A stretch of DNA of 64,000 nucleotides. Origin: an uncultured Anaerolineae bacterium. GTDB lineage: Bacteria > Chloroflexota > Anaerolineae > Aggregatilineales > Phototrophicaceae. A program made the position numbers and the translations under genes. The notes below the pieces were generated by a model. It worked only from the letters and a program-made list of their open reading frames with translations, was not told where the DNA came from and made no database searches. The DNA lies in contig CALKJO010000008.1 of NCBI GenBank assembly GCA_937995825.1, positions 82,650 through 146,649 of the forward strand. Reading direction: 5' to 3'. Each line of letters begins with the position of its first letter. Positions within the stretch are counted from its first letter, which is position 1. This document shows, piece after piece, positions 1 to 8,599 of this stretch.

Positions 1-368
1 TGCTCAAGCGCGGCGCTGTCGAGCGGGTTCGTGTATCCTTGCAGGTTGGCGCTCGCTCCCGCCAGCCGCAGCCCAGGCGGACTGCCTTCCTCCAGCGGCA
101 CGATCTCCCACACCTGCACGACCACGCCGGAGGCGCGGAAGATGTCGAGTTCAGGCAGGCGGATGAACACGCGGCTGGGGCTGCCAAATTCGGGGACAAG
201 CACCGCCCGGCTGTTGCGCAGCACTTCAGACGCCGTTTCATGCAGCGTCGAGTCGATGCTGCTGATCAGCGTATAGCGCATAACGCCGTACAGCGCTGCG
301 CCAAAAAACAGGATGATGACAATCAGCAGTCCCGAATACCAGAGGACGAGCTTGGTACGGATCGTCAT
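1..368 (-). CDS. Sensor histidine kinase, N-terminal part (cut by window edge)
   Basis: The reading frame starts at an ATG ending at 368 and runs off the left edge, so about 122 residues are visible. The start MTIRTKLVLWYSGLL is followed by a hydrophobic stretch at about residues 8-30, typical of the first membrane helix of a two-component sensor kinase. An extracytoplasmic region follows. No HisKA or ATPase domain is visible because the rest lies outside. An in-frame stop sits just upstream of the ATG, which fixes the start. It lies 134 bp downstream of an OmpR-type regulator on the same strand, which supports a regulator-kinase operon. The signal sensed cannot be read from this fragment. 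Confidence 0.75.
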   Translation of the reverse strand, partial: MTIRTKLVLWYSGLLIVIILFFGAALYGVMRYTLISSIDSTLHETASEVLRNSRAVLVPEFGSPSRVFIRLPELDIFRASGVVVQVWEIVPLEEGSPPGLRLAGASANLQGYTNPLDSAALE

Positions 369-502
369 GACTTCTTCTCAGTGTGCTCGTCAATGCGCTC
401 GCGCTCACAATCGCCAGATTGGGCTAATTGGGGTTGACCATTTCGCTTCTCCCTGCCAGCTCAGGCGACACTCAAGGGCAACCTCACCAATAGAGAGACT
501 TG

Positions 503-1186
503 CTATTCTTCCTCGCGCAGCACATAACCGACGCCGCGCACTGTGTGAACTAAACGCGGTTCATTGTTCTGCTCGGTTTTCTGACGCAGATAGCGGACGT
601 AAACCTCGATGATGTTGCTCTCTCCGCCGAAGTCATAGCCCCAGACGCGATCAAAGATCACATCACGAGTCAACACTTGGCGCGGATTGCGCATGAACAG
701 CTCCAGCAGTTCATACTCCTTCGCTGTCAAGTCGATGGCGCGCTCGCCGCGATAGGCGCGGTGTGTCCCCGTGTCGAGCGACAGATCGCCGAAGCGCAGA
801 ATCTCGGGGCGAGAAGTCGCGACGCTGCGGCGGAACAAGGCGCGCACGCGCGCCGTCAGCTCATCGACTGAAAACGGCTTGACCATGTAATCATCCGCGC
901 CCGAATCCAGCCCAGTCACGCGATCTTTAGTGTCATCCTTCGCTGTCAGCATCAGAATCGGCACATCGCTGGCGGCGCGCAGCCGCTTACAGACTTCAAG
1001 ACCGTCCAGTCCTGGCAGCATCCAGTCCAGAATGACCAGATCGGGCGGTGTGTCGCGCGCTGCGCTCAACCCCGTCGCGCCATCACGCGCCACCGTCACG
1101 CGATAGCCCTCATAGATCAATGCCCGCTCGATGAACTGCGCAATCCGTGCCTCATCTTCTATGATTAAAATGCGTTCTCCTGCCAT
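503..1186 (-). CDS. OmpR/PhoB-family response regulator
   Basis: This is a two-domain DNA-binding response regulator of 227 residues from the chosen start. The receiver domain (about 1-115) begins RILIIEDE and carries the phospho-acceptor in [10 protein letters not shown], the Thr switch in LMLTAKDD and the Lys in MVKPF. The winged-helix domain (about 130-225) ends with the [10 protein letters not shown] motif of the OmpR family. I chose the ATG at 1186 because receiver homology starts there and a GGTGAGG lies just upstream. An ATG at 1216 would add ten residues and has no clear ribosome site. The cognate kinase is the partial gene immediately downstream. It resembles MprA-like regulators, but the regulon is unknown. 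Confidence 0.93.
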   Translation of the reverse strand: MAGERILIIEDEARIAQFIERALIYEGYRVTVARDGATGLSAARDTPPDLVILDWMLPGLDGLEVCKRLRAASDVPILMLTAKDDTKDRVTGLDSGADDYMVKPFSVDELTARVRALFRRSVATSRPEILRFGDLSLDTGTHRAYRGERAIDLTAKEYELLELFMRNPRQVLTRDVIFDRVWGYDFGGESNIIEVYVRYLRQKTEQNNEPRLVHTVRGVGYVLREEE

Positions 1187-1263
1187 TGCCTCACCGCTTT
1201 GTGCGAAAGATATCATAATTGCGTAATTTTAGTGTAATGAGATGAGAGCATGGTGAACGCCTC

Positions 1264-3564
1264 TCAGCGCACCCAGCGGAACGACCAGACGACTGGCGGC
1301 TGTGACAGCCTCGTCCGCGACCCAGAATCCAGCGACTCCAAAATCAGCGCACCGCGCCGGATGCCGTCTACCTCGTCCAGCGAGACATATCCCGCTAAAT
1401 ACGCGCCGTCCGGCGAAAAGCGCGGCGCGAGCAGCGGATCGAGCTGGGTGACCTCCGCCTGCTGACCGAGCAGCAAGTCAACCACACGCAGACGCGGCTC
1501 ATCCGGAGTCGCCAGCGCGGCGCGAATCTGTCCGGCGGCGATCTCAGCGGCGGCGCGCACGATGACGCCCGGCTCCAGCGGGAAGGTTTGAAGTGGGGCG
1601 ATCCCCGGCGCGGTCGCGCTGTAGATATACAGCCCTTCACCGCTCGAACTGTTCCCATCACGAATGACCAGATAGCGCCCGCCGGACAGCCAGCGCGCTG
1701 TCAAGGCGCTTGTGTCATCTGCAACAGGCGGCGGCGCTTCGATGATCGTCCGCGCTGCCAGATCGACAATCGCATTGATCACGCCGCCGTTGCTGAGATA
1801 GACATCCACCAGCAGATAATTCCCGTCAGTTGAGAACTGCGGACGCCGGTAAACGCGCCCACTGCCGTTCGGGACGAGCCGTTCGCTTGTGCCGCTGATG
1901 CTGACCAACCAGACGCCGCCGCGCACTGGATTCTCATCGGCATAAGCGATCAGCGTCCCATCCGGACTGAAATCCGGCGTGATCGGCACCATCGTCTCGA
2001 TCTCGGTGAGCAGCAGCGGCTGCGAGACTTCAAACCGCTGAAGCCACAGCCCACCTTGGCTGACATAGACGACGCGGCGCCCGCCGAAAGCGACAGCGAA
2101 CTCAGTTATATCAGCGGGTGCATTAGTGAAGCGCGCTGCTGGCTGACCGGTGCGCGGCAGCCACCAGACCTGCGCGACGCCGCGCGCATCGGGAGCCAGA
2201 AAAAAGCCATCGGCGCCCGTCGCCAGACCTGCAACCGGAGCCAGCGGCATTGTCGGCAGCGGGGTGATGTCAGCGGTTGGCGTCAGCAGCGAAAACGGAT
2301 TAACGGGCGTGACATCCGCAAATAGATCGGTCGGCGGCGCAATCGGCAGCGGAGCCGCATTAGTGGGCAAATTTGGGATAAACGTTGGGGATATTGGGAT
2401 ATAAGTTGGGATATCTGGGGATAAAACGCCAACAGCGGTCAGCGCAGGGGTTGGGGGCTGGGTCGGCGGCTCGGTCGGCGCGGGCATGGCGGTCTCCGTA
2501 GGGGTGGGCTGTGGGCGTTCGGCGGGGAGCTGAGGCGGCGCGTTTGCCGGCGGGCGGTTCAGCGGTGACCAGGCATATGCCACCGCGTCGGCATAGGGCA
2601 GGGTGAGAATTTCGCCGGAGATCGGCTCCAGCAGCGCCAGCGCGCCGCCCTGGAACGCCAGCAGCAGTTCCGCGCCAGGAATCCAGCGCAGACCCGCCAG
2701 CGCAACCTGCACATCACTCATGGTTTCGACGACCGGCGATGCGCGCTGCAAACGCAGCAGCCGTCCGAAGCCGGGCGGAGTCGCTGCATCATTTTTGGCG
2801 CGCCCGAAGAACACCAGCGCGTCATCGACATTCAGCGCCGGCAGCGCGTAGACCACCGTGTCGTCGAGCAGCACGTCCTGCGCATTGGCGGCATCCAGCC
2901 GCATCTGCCGCAGCCCGCCCGCCAGCGGCGCGAATACCAGGGCTGTATCGCTCACCCAGGCGATCCCGCTTGCGCCGGTGACAACGCTGGTCAGCGCCAG
3001 CGCCGTCCCTTCGCGGCGGTAGACCCACCAGATACCGCCCTCCACCTCGCCGATCAGGTATGTGCCGCCTGGCGACCAAGCGAAATTGACAAAAACCCCC
3101 TCGCGCAGATCGGTGAACACGGGCAAGCCGCCGGGCGTGGTGGTGAGCGCGGGATCGAAATAGACCCGCCCGCCGATCAGCGTAGTGTAAGCGATGGCGT
3201 CACCTTGTGGAGAGAAAGCGATGGTCTCGCCGCGTCCGCGAAACGCGGGCAGCCCAGCGGTGCTTCCCTCCACTGTCCGCACCGCACCGCTGGCGAGATC
3301 GCGAACGAACAGGCCGTTGACGGTGCGATATGCCAGCCGTTCACCGAGGGCATCGATGCCCAGATCGATGATAAAATCATCCGATGTCTCCGGCGGGGGG
3401 GTGATCGGGGTGATCGTCAGCGCAGATGTATCCAATTGGGATACTTGTCCGGCGTTGTTCAGCACATACAGCGCGGATGGCAGCGCCGGCGCGGAGTCCT
3501 GCGCGCGCCCGATGCTCATCCCCAGAATCAGCGCCGCGATCAGCGCGCCCGCCCACCGTCTCAT
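1264..3564 (-). CDS. Secreted double beta-propeller protein with Pro/Thr-rich linker
   Basis: A 766-residue exported protein. The first 20 or so residues form a signal peptide (hydrophobic core after MRRW, cleavage near GRAQ). Two blocks of TolB/WD40-like (PD40) repeats, with strings such as FSPDGTLIAYADE and RFSPDGAYLAGY, flank a low-complexity Pro/Thr-rich linker at roughly residues 330-445. Such propellers usually act as extracellular binding scaffolds, and no catalytic motif is visible. It is the last gene of a minus-strand run with the PspA-partner gene 11 bp upstream, so it may be part of an envelope-maintenance operon. The specific function is not recognised. Confidence 0.8.
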   Translation of the reverse strand: MRRWAGALIAALILGMSIGRAQDSAPALPSALYVLNNAGQVSQLDTSALTITPITPPPETSDDFIIDLGIDALGERLAYRTVNGLFVRDLASGAVRTVEGSTAGLPAFRGRGETIAFSPQGDAIAYTTLIGGRVYFDPALTTTPGGLPVFTDLREGVFVNFAWSPGGTYLIGEVEGGIWWVYRREGTALALTSVVTGASGIAWVSDTALVFAPLAGGLRQMRLDAANAQDVLLDDTVVYALPALNVDDALVFFGRAKNDAATPPGFGRLLRLQRASPVVETMSDVQVALAGLRWIPGAELLLAFQGGALALLEPISGEILTLPYADAVAYAWSPLNRPPANAPPQLPAERPQPTPTETAMPAPTEPPTQPPTPALTAVGVLSPDIPTYIPISPTFIPNLPTNAAPLPIAPPTDLFADVTPVNPFSLLTPTADITPLPTMPLAPVAGLATGADGFFLAPDARGVAQVWWLPRTGQPAARFTNAPADITEFAVAFGGRRVVYVSQGGLWLQRFEVSQPLLLTEIETMVPITPDFSPDGTLIAYADENPVRGGVWLVSISGTSERLVPNGSGRVYRRPQFSTDGNYLLVDVYLSNGGVINAIVDLAARTIIEAPPPVADDTSALTARWLSGGRYLVIRDGNSSSGEGLYIYSATAPGIAPLQTFPLEPGVIVRAAAEIAAGQIRAALATPDEPRLRVVDLLLGQQAEVTQLDPLLAPRFSPDGAYLAGYVSLDEVDGIRRGALILESLDSGSRTRLSQPPVVWSFRWVR

Positions 3565-3575
3565 CCCAGTCCGCC

Positions 3576-4388
3576 TTATTCCAGCCGGAGTCGCTGCGAC
3601 TGCACCTCATCGAGCGCATGAATGGTGTCCTGCAGGCTGGCGATCTCGTCCTTAATCTCAAGCTGTAGTCGCTGCGCCCGCGCGCTGTCCACTTCTTTCG
3701 TGCCGAGCTGCGACATCTGCGCGTAGATCGTTGCGACGGACGAGAGGGTGTTGTCGAGTTGAATCTGCGCCCGTTTGACACTGTTGCCAGTGGCGTTGAG
3801 CGTCTCCAACTGGCGTTCGAGCAGCGCGATCTGGCTTTGCAGATCGGCTTTCAACTGCTCATCGGTCTCATTTTTCAGCCGAATCCGGGCTTTCTCGATC
3901 TGCTGGGGGACGTTGCGGCGGTCGCGCTCGACCAGTTCGTTGCTCTCAAACGAGTCGATATGCAGCGCCAGCTCGTACATATGCCCGATCCAGTTGTTGA
4001 TATCGTTAACGGTCTGTTCGAGCTGAGCGCGCATCGCCCCCTGGTGGCGCGTCGCCAGGGTGAGCATGTTGCGCTGGTATTCAAGCGCTCTCTCCAAACA
4101 GCGGCGGCTGTTGCTGCTGGCGATTTTGGTCAGGTCGAAGCGGCTGGCGAATTCACGCGCCACCACCTCAGTGGACACCTTTGGGTCGCTGAGCGTCGAC
4201 GCCACCAGCGCGCTCTCAGCGATCAAACCACCAACCAGCCAGAACCAATCCTGCCACCAGGGAAACGGCTCTTTCACAAACAGGAACAGCACTGCCGTGA
4301 CGCTGATCGTCAGTGCGCTTTGCCAGCGCGCCAGCGCCCTGCCGATCAGCACAGCTAAAGCTCGCCTGCGAATGTGAGCTTGTGCCAT
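3576..4388 (-). CDS. Membrane-anchored coiled-coil protein next to PspA
   Basis: A 270-residue protein with two closely spaced hydrophobic segments near the N-terminus (about residues 22-40 and 45-65, including a Trp-rich WWQDWFWLVGG). A long charged helical region from about 90 to the end is rich in Glu, Gln, Arg and Leu and probably forms a coiled coil. It has no recognised enzymatic motif. It starts 6 bp after the PspA gene on the same strand, so the two are almost certainly co-transcribed. By position it may be a membrane tether or partner for the PspA oligomer, which is inference. I do not recognise the family. Confidence 0.7.
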   Translation of the reverse strand: MAQAHIRRRALAVLIGRALARWQSALTISVTAVLFLFVKEPFPWWQDWFWLVGGLIAESALVASTLSDPKVSTEVVAREFASRFDLTKIASSNSRRCLERALEYQRNMLTLATRHQGAMRAQLEQTVNDINNWIGHMYELALHIDSFESNELVERDRRNVPQQIEKARIRLKNETDEQLKADLQSQIALLERQLETLNATGNSVKRAQIQLDNTLSSVATIYAQMSQLGTKEVDSARAQRLQLEIKDEIASLQDTIHALDEVQSQRLRLE

Positions 4389-4394
4389 CGCGCG

Positions 4395-5099
4395 TTAGCT
4401 CTCCGCGCCAGACTCGCCGCCTGAGGCTCGCAGCAGACGACGCCGGCGCTCTTCTAACTGACGTTCGATCTCGCCGCCGCGCACCACGTCATCGATCTGC
4501 TCGGCGAGATTGCCAGCGGCGATCTCCAAGCGCGCATCTTCCTCATCCAGCCGCGCACGCACCTGATCCGCCAAGCTGCTGATCTCAGCATCGCCCACCG
4601 ATGCCAGCGCGTCCAGGCTCTTGACAGTCTTGGTGGCGACCTCCTTCGCCTTCGCCAGCTCCATCAGCGAGATCAGCTTGGAGCGCTCCTGCCGGATGGT
4701 CGTCAGGCGCGCTTCAAGCTTCAGCCGCGTCGACAGCATCTGCTGATACTGCCTATCCTGCTGCTGCCACTGCTCGTAATAGTCCTGAGAGAGCTGCTGT
4801 TTGGAATTCAGCTCCGCCTGCGCCGCCGCTGCGAGGTCATTCTTGCCACGCAGCACCAGCGTATCGATGTCTTTGTCAAGCTTCTCCGCCGCCGCTGCAA
4901 ACTCCTCATACTTGCGCTTCAGCGTCCGCACCGTGCCGCCGAGAGTCGCCGCTGACTCTTCCAGAGCATCCAGATTCTTCTCCGCCTGCCGGATATACTC
5001 GTCCATGACTGCGACGGAATTCTGCTGCAGCGCCCTGTCCACCAGCGCATGTAGGTTTGCGCTGAGCAACGTGTTGATCTTGTCAAGAAAGGATGCCAT
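4395..5099 (-). CDS. pspA: PspA/IM30 family membrane-stress protein
   Basis: A 234-residue protein of PspA/Vipp1 type, which are ESCRT-III-like peripheral membrane proteins that coat and repair the inner membrane. The N-terminal helix contains FLDKINTLLSANLHALVD, followed by EYIRQAEKNLDALEES and a nearly continuous coiled coil to about residue 180, as expected. The length matches the family (220-250). GGGGAG precedes the ATG at suitable spacing. Upstream (gap about 85 bp) is a receiver-kinase hybrid and downstream a membrane coiled-coil protein. The usual PspB/PspC/PspF partners are absent here, so regulation would differ from enterobacteria. Confidence 0.9.
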   Translation of the reverse strand: MASFLDKINTLLSANLHALVDRALQQNSVAVMDEYIRQAEKNLDALEESAATLGGTVRTLKRKYEEFAAAAEKLDKDIDTLVLRGKNDLAAAAQAELNSKQQLSQDYYEQWQQQDRQYQQMLSTRLKLEARLTTIRQERSKLISLMELAKAKEVATKTVKSLDALASVGDAEISSLADQVRARLDEEDARLEIAAGNLAEQIDDVVRGGEIERQLEERRRRLLRASGGESGAES

Positions 5100-5184
5100 G
5101 AGCTGTTCTCCCCGTGTAGTTCAAAAAGATGTCCCCAGTATAGCCCAAAATGATGAAATCGGGCGGCGTGTTCGACAGACCGAA

Positions 5185-6336
5185 CTATTCCGGCTTGAGC
5201 GGGAGGAACAGACTGAATGTGCTGCCCGCGCCCAGCGCGCTCTGGACAGCAACCTCGCCGCCGTGAAGTTCAGCCACTGCCTTGACAATTGCCAGACCTG
5301 TCCCAGCCCCTTGATCCTCGAAGGTATCGCGGTCGATCTGGTAAAAGCTCTCCCAGATTCGACGCTGCTCCACGGCGTCGATCCCGCGCCCGTAATCCCG
5401 CACCCAGATTTCAACGCCAGGCTCACCCTTCTGTGGCAGCACAGCGGTGCGCGCGCCAATGACGATCGACTTGTCCACCGGGCTGAACTTGATCGCGTTG
5501 TCGAGCAGGTGGATGATGGCGGAGCGAAGATAATGCAGATCGCCAAGAAATGCCGGCAGCGCGCCTTTAACGTCCATCGTCACCGTATGCTTGACTGCCG
5601 AGGTGAACACTTCTTCTGCCGCTTCCCGGATCAGTTCTGGCAGGTCTTCGATGAATGTCCGGCGCATCTCGTAATTGCGGCGCGCATCACCGGTCTCCAT
5701 CTCGACAAGCTGGATAAAATTCTCGATCAGCCGCCGCAGCCGCACCGCCCCGGTATTGACCCCTTTGAGAAAGGTCAGCGTTTCTTCGTCGCTCAGCGTA
5801 TACGCTTCGGCGTTGCTGAGCATGTCCGCATAGGCGACGACATAGGTCAGCGGTGTTCGAAATTCGTGATTCAGAATGGTTAGGATGCGCTGCTTGAGAT
5901 CGACCAAGGCGCTTCTGGAAGCGCTGCTGATCGCCTTGATCCGGCTCAGGCGCGCCTCGACCGCGATCAGCAGATCGGGTGGATCGAACGGCTTGATCAG
6001 ATAATCATCAGCGCCGAGCTGCTTGCTGAGCTGCACATCGGTTTTCTCGCTGCGCGCCGTCAGAAAAATGAATGGGATGGTGATCCAATCAGGATTCTTG
6101 CGGACTTCAGTCAGCAGCTCGCTTCCGGACATCACCGGCATCATGATATCGGACACGATCAAATCCGGCAGTGGATGTCCACGGCGAAGCTGTTCTAGTG
6201 CTTGCGCGCCATTCTCAGCCGTGATGACGTCATAGCCTTCAAGTTCGAGGACGGTGCGGATGCCTTCGAGCAGATTGACCTCATCTTCAACCACCAGGAG
6301 GCGACCTTTGCTCGCCGCGTGATTGGTGTTGGACAT
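5185..6336 (-). CDS. Receiver-histidine kinase hybrid protein
   Basis: A 383-residue soluble signalling protein. The N-terminal receiver domain (about 12-130) has LVVEDE, the acceptor Asp in LIVSDIMMPVMSG, and LTARSEKT and LIKPFDPP. A short linker leads to HisKA with the phosphorylated His in LNHEFRTPL (about 175) and an ATPase domain with LLDNAIKFSP, DYGRGID and GAGTGLAIVKA. No membrane helix or PAS domain is present, so it probably takes its signal from another kinase through the receiver. It is first in a minus-strand run with pspA, which suggests control of or by membrane stress. That link is inferred from position only. Confidence 0.92.
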   Translation of the reverse strand: MSNTNHAASKGRLLVVEDEVNLLEGIRTVLELEGYDVITAENGAQALEQLRRGHPLPDLIVSDIMMPVMSGSELLTEVRKNPDWITIPFIFLTARSEKTDVQLSKQLGADDYLIKPFDPPDLLIAVEARLSRIKAISSASRSALVDLKQRILTILNHEFRTPLTYVVAYADMLSNAEAYTLSDEETLTFLKGVNTGAVRLRRLIENFIQLVEMETGDARRNYEMRRTFIEDLPELIREAAEEVFTSAVKHTVTMDVKGALPAFLGDLHYLRSAIIHLLDNAIKFSPVDKSIVIGARTAVLPQKGEPGVEIWVRDYGRGIDAVEQRRIWESFYQIDRDTFEDQGAGTGLAIVKAVAELHGGEVAVQSALGAGSTFSLFLPLKPE

Positions 6337-6390
6337 AGATATATACTCAGCCTATCTCGGATCGTTCCGTTTGTATTATAGGTCAAATAA

Positions 6391-6418
6391 TTACGGACGT
6401 GAGAAAAATCTATACAAT
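6391..6418 (+). promoter_or_regulatory. Candidate sigma-70 promoter for the ARMT1-like gene
   Basis: TTACGG and TACAAT are separated by 16 bp, 33 bp upstream of the ATG at 6451. A perfect AGGAGG ribosome site lies at 6441-6446. It sits in the divergent spacer with the hybrid kinase gene. Confidence 0.45.
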
Positions 6419-6450
6419 CTCTGATAACTCGCTCGATTAGAGGAGGTCTC

Positions 6451-7596
6451 ATGCTTCAGCCCATCCGCACTGACTCGTCCAACCCGTTCGCACAGCGCAC
6501 CATGAAGGTTCGCGTTCCGGCGATTCTGCGGGAAGTGAGCGCGCTCAACCCGGATTACCTATCCAGTGTGCATGACTCAATCGAGGCGCTGGCGCGCCAG
6601 CTTGAAGACAATGCCCTCATCCCCATGTGCGACCCCGCGCCGCCCAGCGCGGATGACTGGGCGGACGCCTATGCGCGGCGCGCCGGCGAAACCTGGGGCG
6701 GCACGGACTGGTTTTTCGCCGAGACCTTCATCTACCGCCATCTCATGGATGCGGTTCACTGGTGGACGACCCATCGCGACCCGTTCGCGCCTAAAAAGCG
6801 CGAGGAAGCGGCGAGTCCTGCACTCTGGAAGACGCTGGAGCAGGCGCTCAGCCTTGCTCCCGAACCAATCGAAGCCAAGCTGCTTGATCTGCTCGCCTTC
6901 GATCTGTGGGGCAACCGAGTCGATCTCAGCTACATGATCGGGACGACCTTCACCCAGACCGCCGATGACTGGGCAGTCGACGAACGTGAAGCGGCGGTGT
7001 CTCATCTGCTGGCTCAGGATGGAACAGGTTCCGTTCACATCATCGTGGATAACTACGGGACTGAACTGGCGACCGACCTGGCGCTGATCGATGGGCTGCT
7101 CGATGGGGTGGTTGAGCGCGTGGTGATGCACGTCAAGGCACATCCGACCTATGTCAGCGACGCGACGCAGGCGGATGTAGTCGATTTCATTGCCCGGCTC
7201 AGCGAAGACCGCCGCCCGATCTTCAGCGCGCTGGCGGATCGGCTCAACGCGGCGCGCATCGATGGTCGGCTGAGCATTCAGCCGGATTTCTTCTGGAACA
7301 GCAGCCGCTTTCTATTCGAAATGCCCGCCTCGATCCGGCAAACGCTGGGCAGCGCCGCCTTAATCATCGTCAAGGGCGACGCCAACTACCGCCGCATCAC
7401 CGGCGACATCCGCTATCCGACAACCACGCCCTTTGCCCAAGTGCTGTCTTACGCGCCCGCGCCGCTGATCGCGCTGCGCACTTTCAAGAGCGATGTGATC
7501 ATCGGCTTACAGCCTGGGCAGGAAGAACACTACCAGCAGATCGACCCGGACTGGCGCATCAACGGGCGGCGCGGCGTGGTTCAGTTCAAACCGTGA
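6451..7596 (+). CDS. DUF89/ARMT1-like damage-control phosphatase family protein
   Basis: A 381-residue protein. The family removes phosphate from damaged or excess sugar phosphates, and the human and yeast members belong to the ARMT1 subgroup. The metal-binding core of the family is recognisable in IIVDNYGTELATDLAL (about 192-207), with a second Asp in VKGDANYRR (about 308-316). The N-terminal all-helical part has FFAETFIYRHL. The gene is monocistronic with its own promoter and an AGGAGG site. Its 3' end overlaps the convergent surE gene by 11 bp, a second phosphatase-type gene. Substrate unknown. Confidence 0.8.
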   Translation: MLQPIRTDSSNPFAQRTMKVRVPAILREVSALNPDYLSSVHDSIEALARQLEDNALIPMCDPAPPSADDWADAYARRAGETWGGTDWFFAETFIYRHLMDAVHWWTTHRDPFAPKKREEAASPALWKTLEQALSLAPEPIEAKLLDLLAFDLWGNRVDLSYMIGTTFTQTADDWAVDEREAAVSHLLAQDGTGSVHIIVDNYGTELATDLALIDGLLDGVVERVVMHVKAHPTYVSDATQADVVDFIARLSEDRRPIFSALADRLNAARIDGRLSIQPDFFWNSSRFLFEMPASIRQTLGSAALIIVKGDANYRRITGDIRYPTTTPFAQVLSYAPAPLIALRTFKSDVIIGLQPGQEEHYQQIDPDWRINGRRGVVQFKP

Positions 7597-8344
7597 TGTC
7601 CCAGGCGGCAATATCCGCCAGCAGACGGTGCGCGGTCATGTCCAGGTGGATCGGCGTCAGGCTGGCATAACCGTGATGCACTGCCCACAAATCCGTGCCT
7701 TCTTCATCGACCACGCCGCTGGGTTCGGGTCCGACGATCCGGCAGTAGGTCTCGCTGCGTTCTAGTTCATCCTGATAAATGCGGACGCCCTGACGAGTCA
7801 GCCGGATGCCCTTGACGCGCTCGACCGACGGGATGTTGACATTCAGAATCGTCAGCGGCGGCAGCTTTTTCACCAGCACCATGCGGACGATCTCAGCGGC
7901 AACCCGGGCTGACTCGGCGTAGTCGGCAGTAGCGTTAGCGTCGCGCTTATCCAGCGAAAATGCCACCGCCGGGACGCCGCTGATGGCGGCTTCCAGCGCC
8001 GCCGTCACTGTGCCGCTGTAAGTCACATCCTGCCCCAGATTCGCCCCGCGATTAATGCCGGAGACGACCAGATCGGGCGCCCAGTCGATCAGTCCCAGCG
8101 CCGCCAGCGCGATGCAGTCAGCGGGCGAGCCGCTGATCGCGGTTGCGGACTGCCCATCGGCGGTCTGCGCCTTGAAATAGGGGAGTTCCTGAAAGAGCGT
8201 CTTTTTATGTCCGCTGGCGCTCTGGTTAGTCGCCGGCGCGATGATCTCGACGCGCCCCAGCGCGCGCATTGCCGCCGCCAGCGCGGCGATGCCTGGCGCT
8301 TGCACGCCGTCATCATTGGTCACCACAATATAAGGGGCCATCAT
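7586..8344 (-). CDS. surE: 5'/3'-nucleotidase SurE
   Basis: SurE hydrolyses nucleoside 5'- and 3'-monophosphates and helps stationary-phase survival. The N-terminal metal-binding signature VVTNDDGVQAPG follows the start, and the family motifs ATNQSASG, SGSPADC and VVSGINRGANLG are all present. The Ser and Asn of the active site are conserved. I chose the ATG-ATG pair at 8344/8341 because GGGAGAG sits directly upstream and the protein then begins as SurE proteins do. The open frame extends 18 more codons upstream without homology. About 252 residues is normal for the family. The 3' end overlaps the convergent ARMT1-like gene. Confidence 0.95.
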   Translation of the reverse strand: MMAPYIVVTNDDGVQAPGIAALAAAMRALGRVEIIAPATNQSASGHKKTLFQELPYFKAQTADGQSATAISGSPADCIALAALGLIDWAPDLVVSGINRGANLGQDVTYSGTVTAALEAAISGVPAVAFSLDKRDANATADYAESARVAAEIVRMVLVKKLPPLTILNVNIPSVERVKGIRLTRQGVRIYQDELERSETYCRIVGPEPSGVVDEEGTDLWAVHHGYASLTPIHLDMTAHRLLADIAAWDITV

Positions 8345-8599
8345 CTCTCCCAAAAATGGCGGGCGCGATCCCGCCGTTCCCTCGGCGATTTTACACAAAA
8401 GCTTACCATCCTTGACATTCAGATTATAATGACTCCGTTAAAATGGGTGAGAGTCAACCGTCGAACGTCGATCAGTCTGCGACATGCAGCGAATTTCACA
8501 GACGGCTGCAGGCGGACAGCGCATGAGCGATCATGCAGCGGGCAGCGCTGCCACCTGGCGCGCTCCCCAACGGCAGTTTGCGAACGAAAGGAGAGCGAA

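Noticed and set aside
4801..5883. 360-codon plus-strand open frame across pspA and the hybrid kinase
   Set aside because: It is antisense to two clear genes, has no ribosome site and no family resemblance. GC-rich codon use makes long antisense frames common here.
8401..8440. TTGACA and TATAAT upstream of the ParB-like gene as one promoter
   Set aside because: The two boxes are only 7 bp apart, so they cannot form a single sigma-70 promoter.
8207..8599. Upstream extension of the ParB-like gene
   Set aside because: It overlaps surE and its spacer, and AAAGGAG before 8600 fixes the start.
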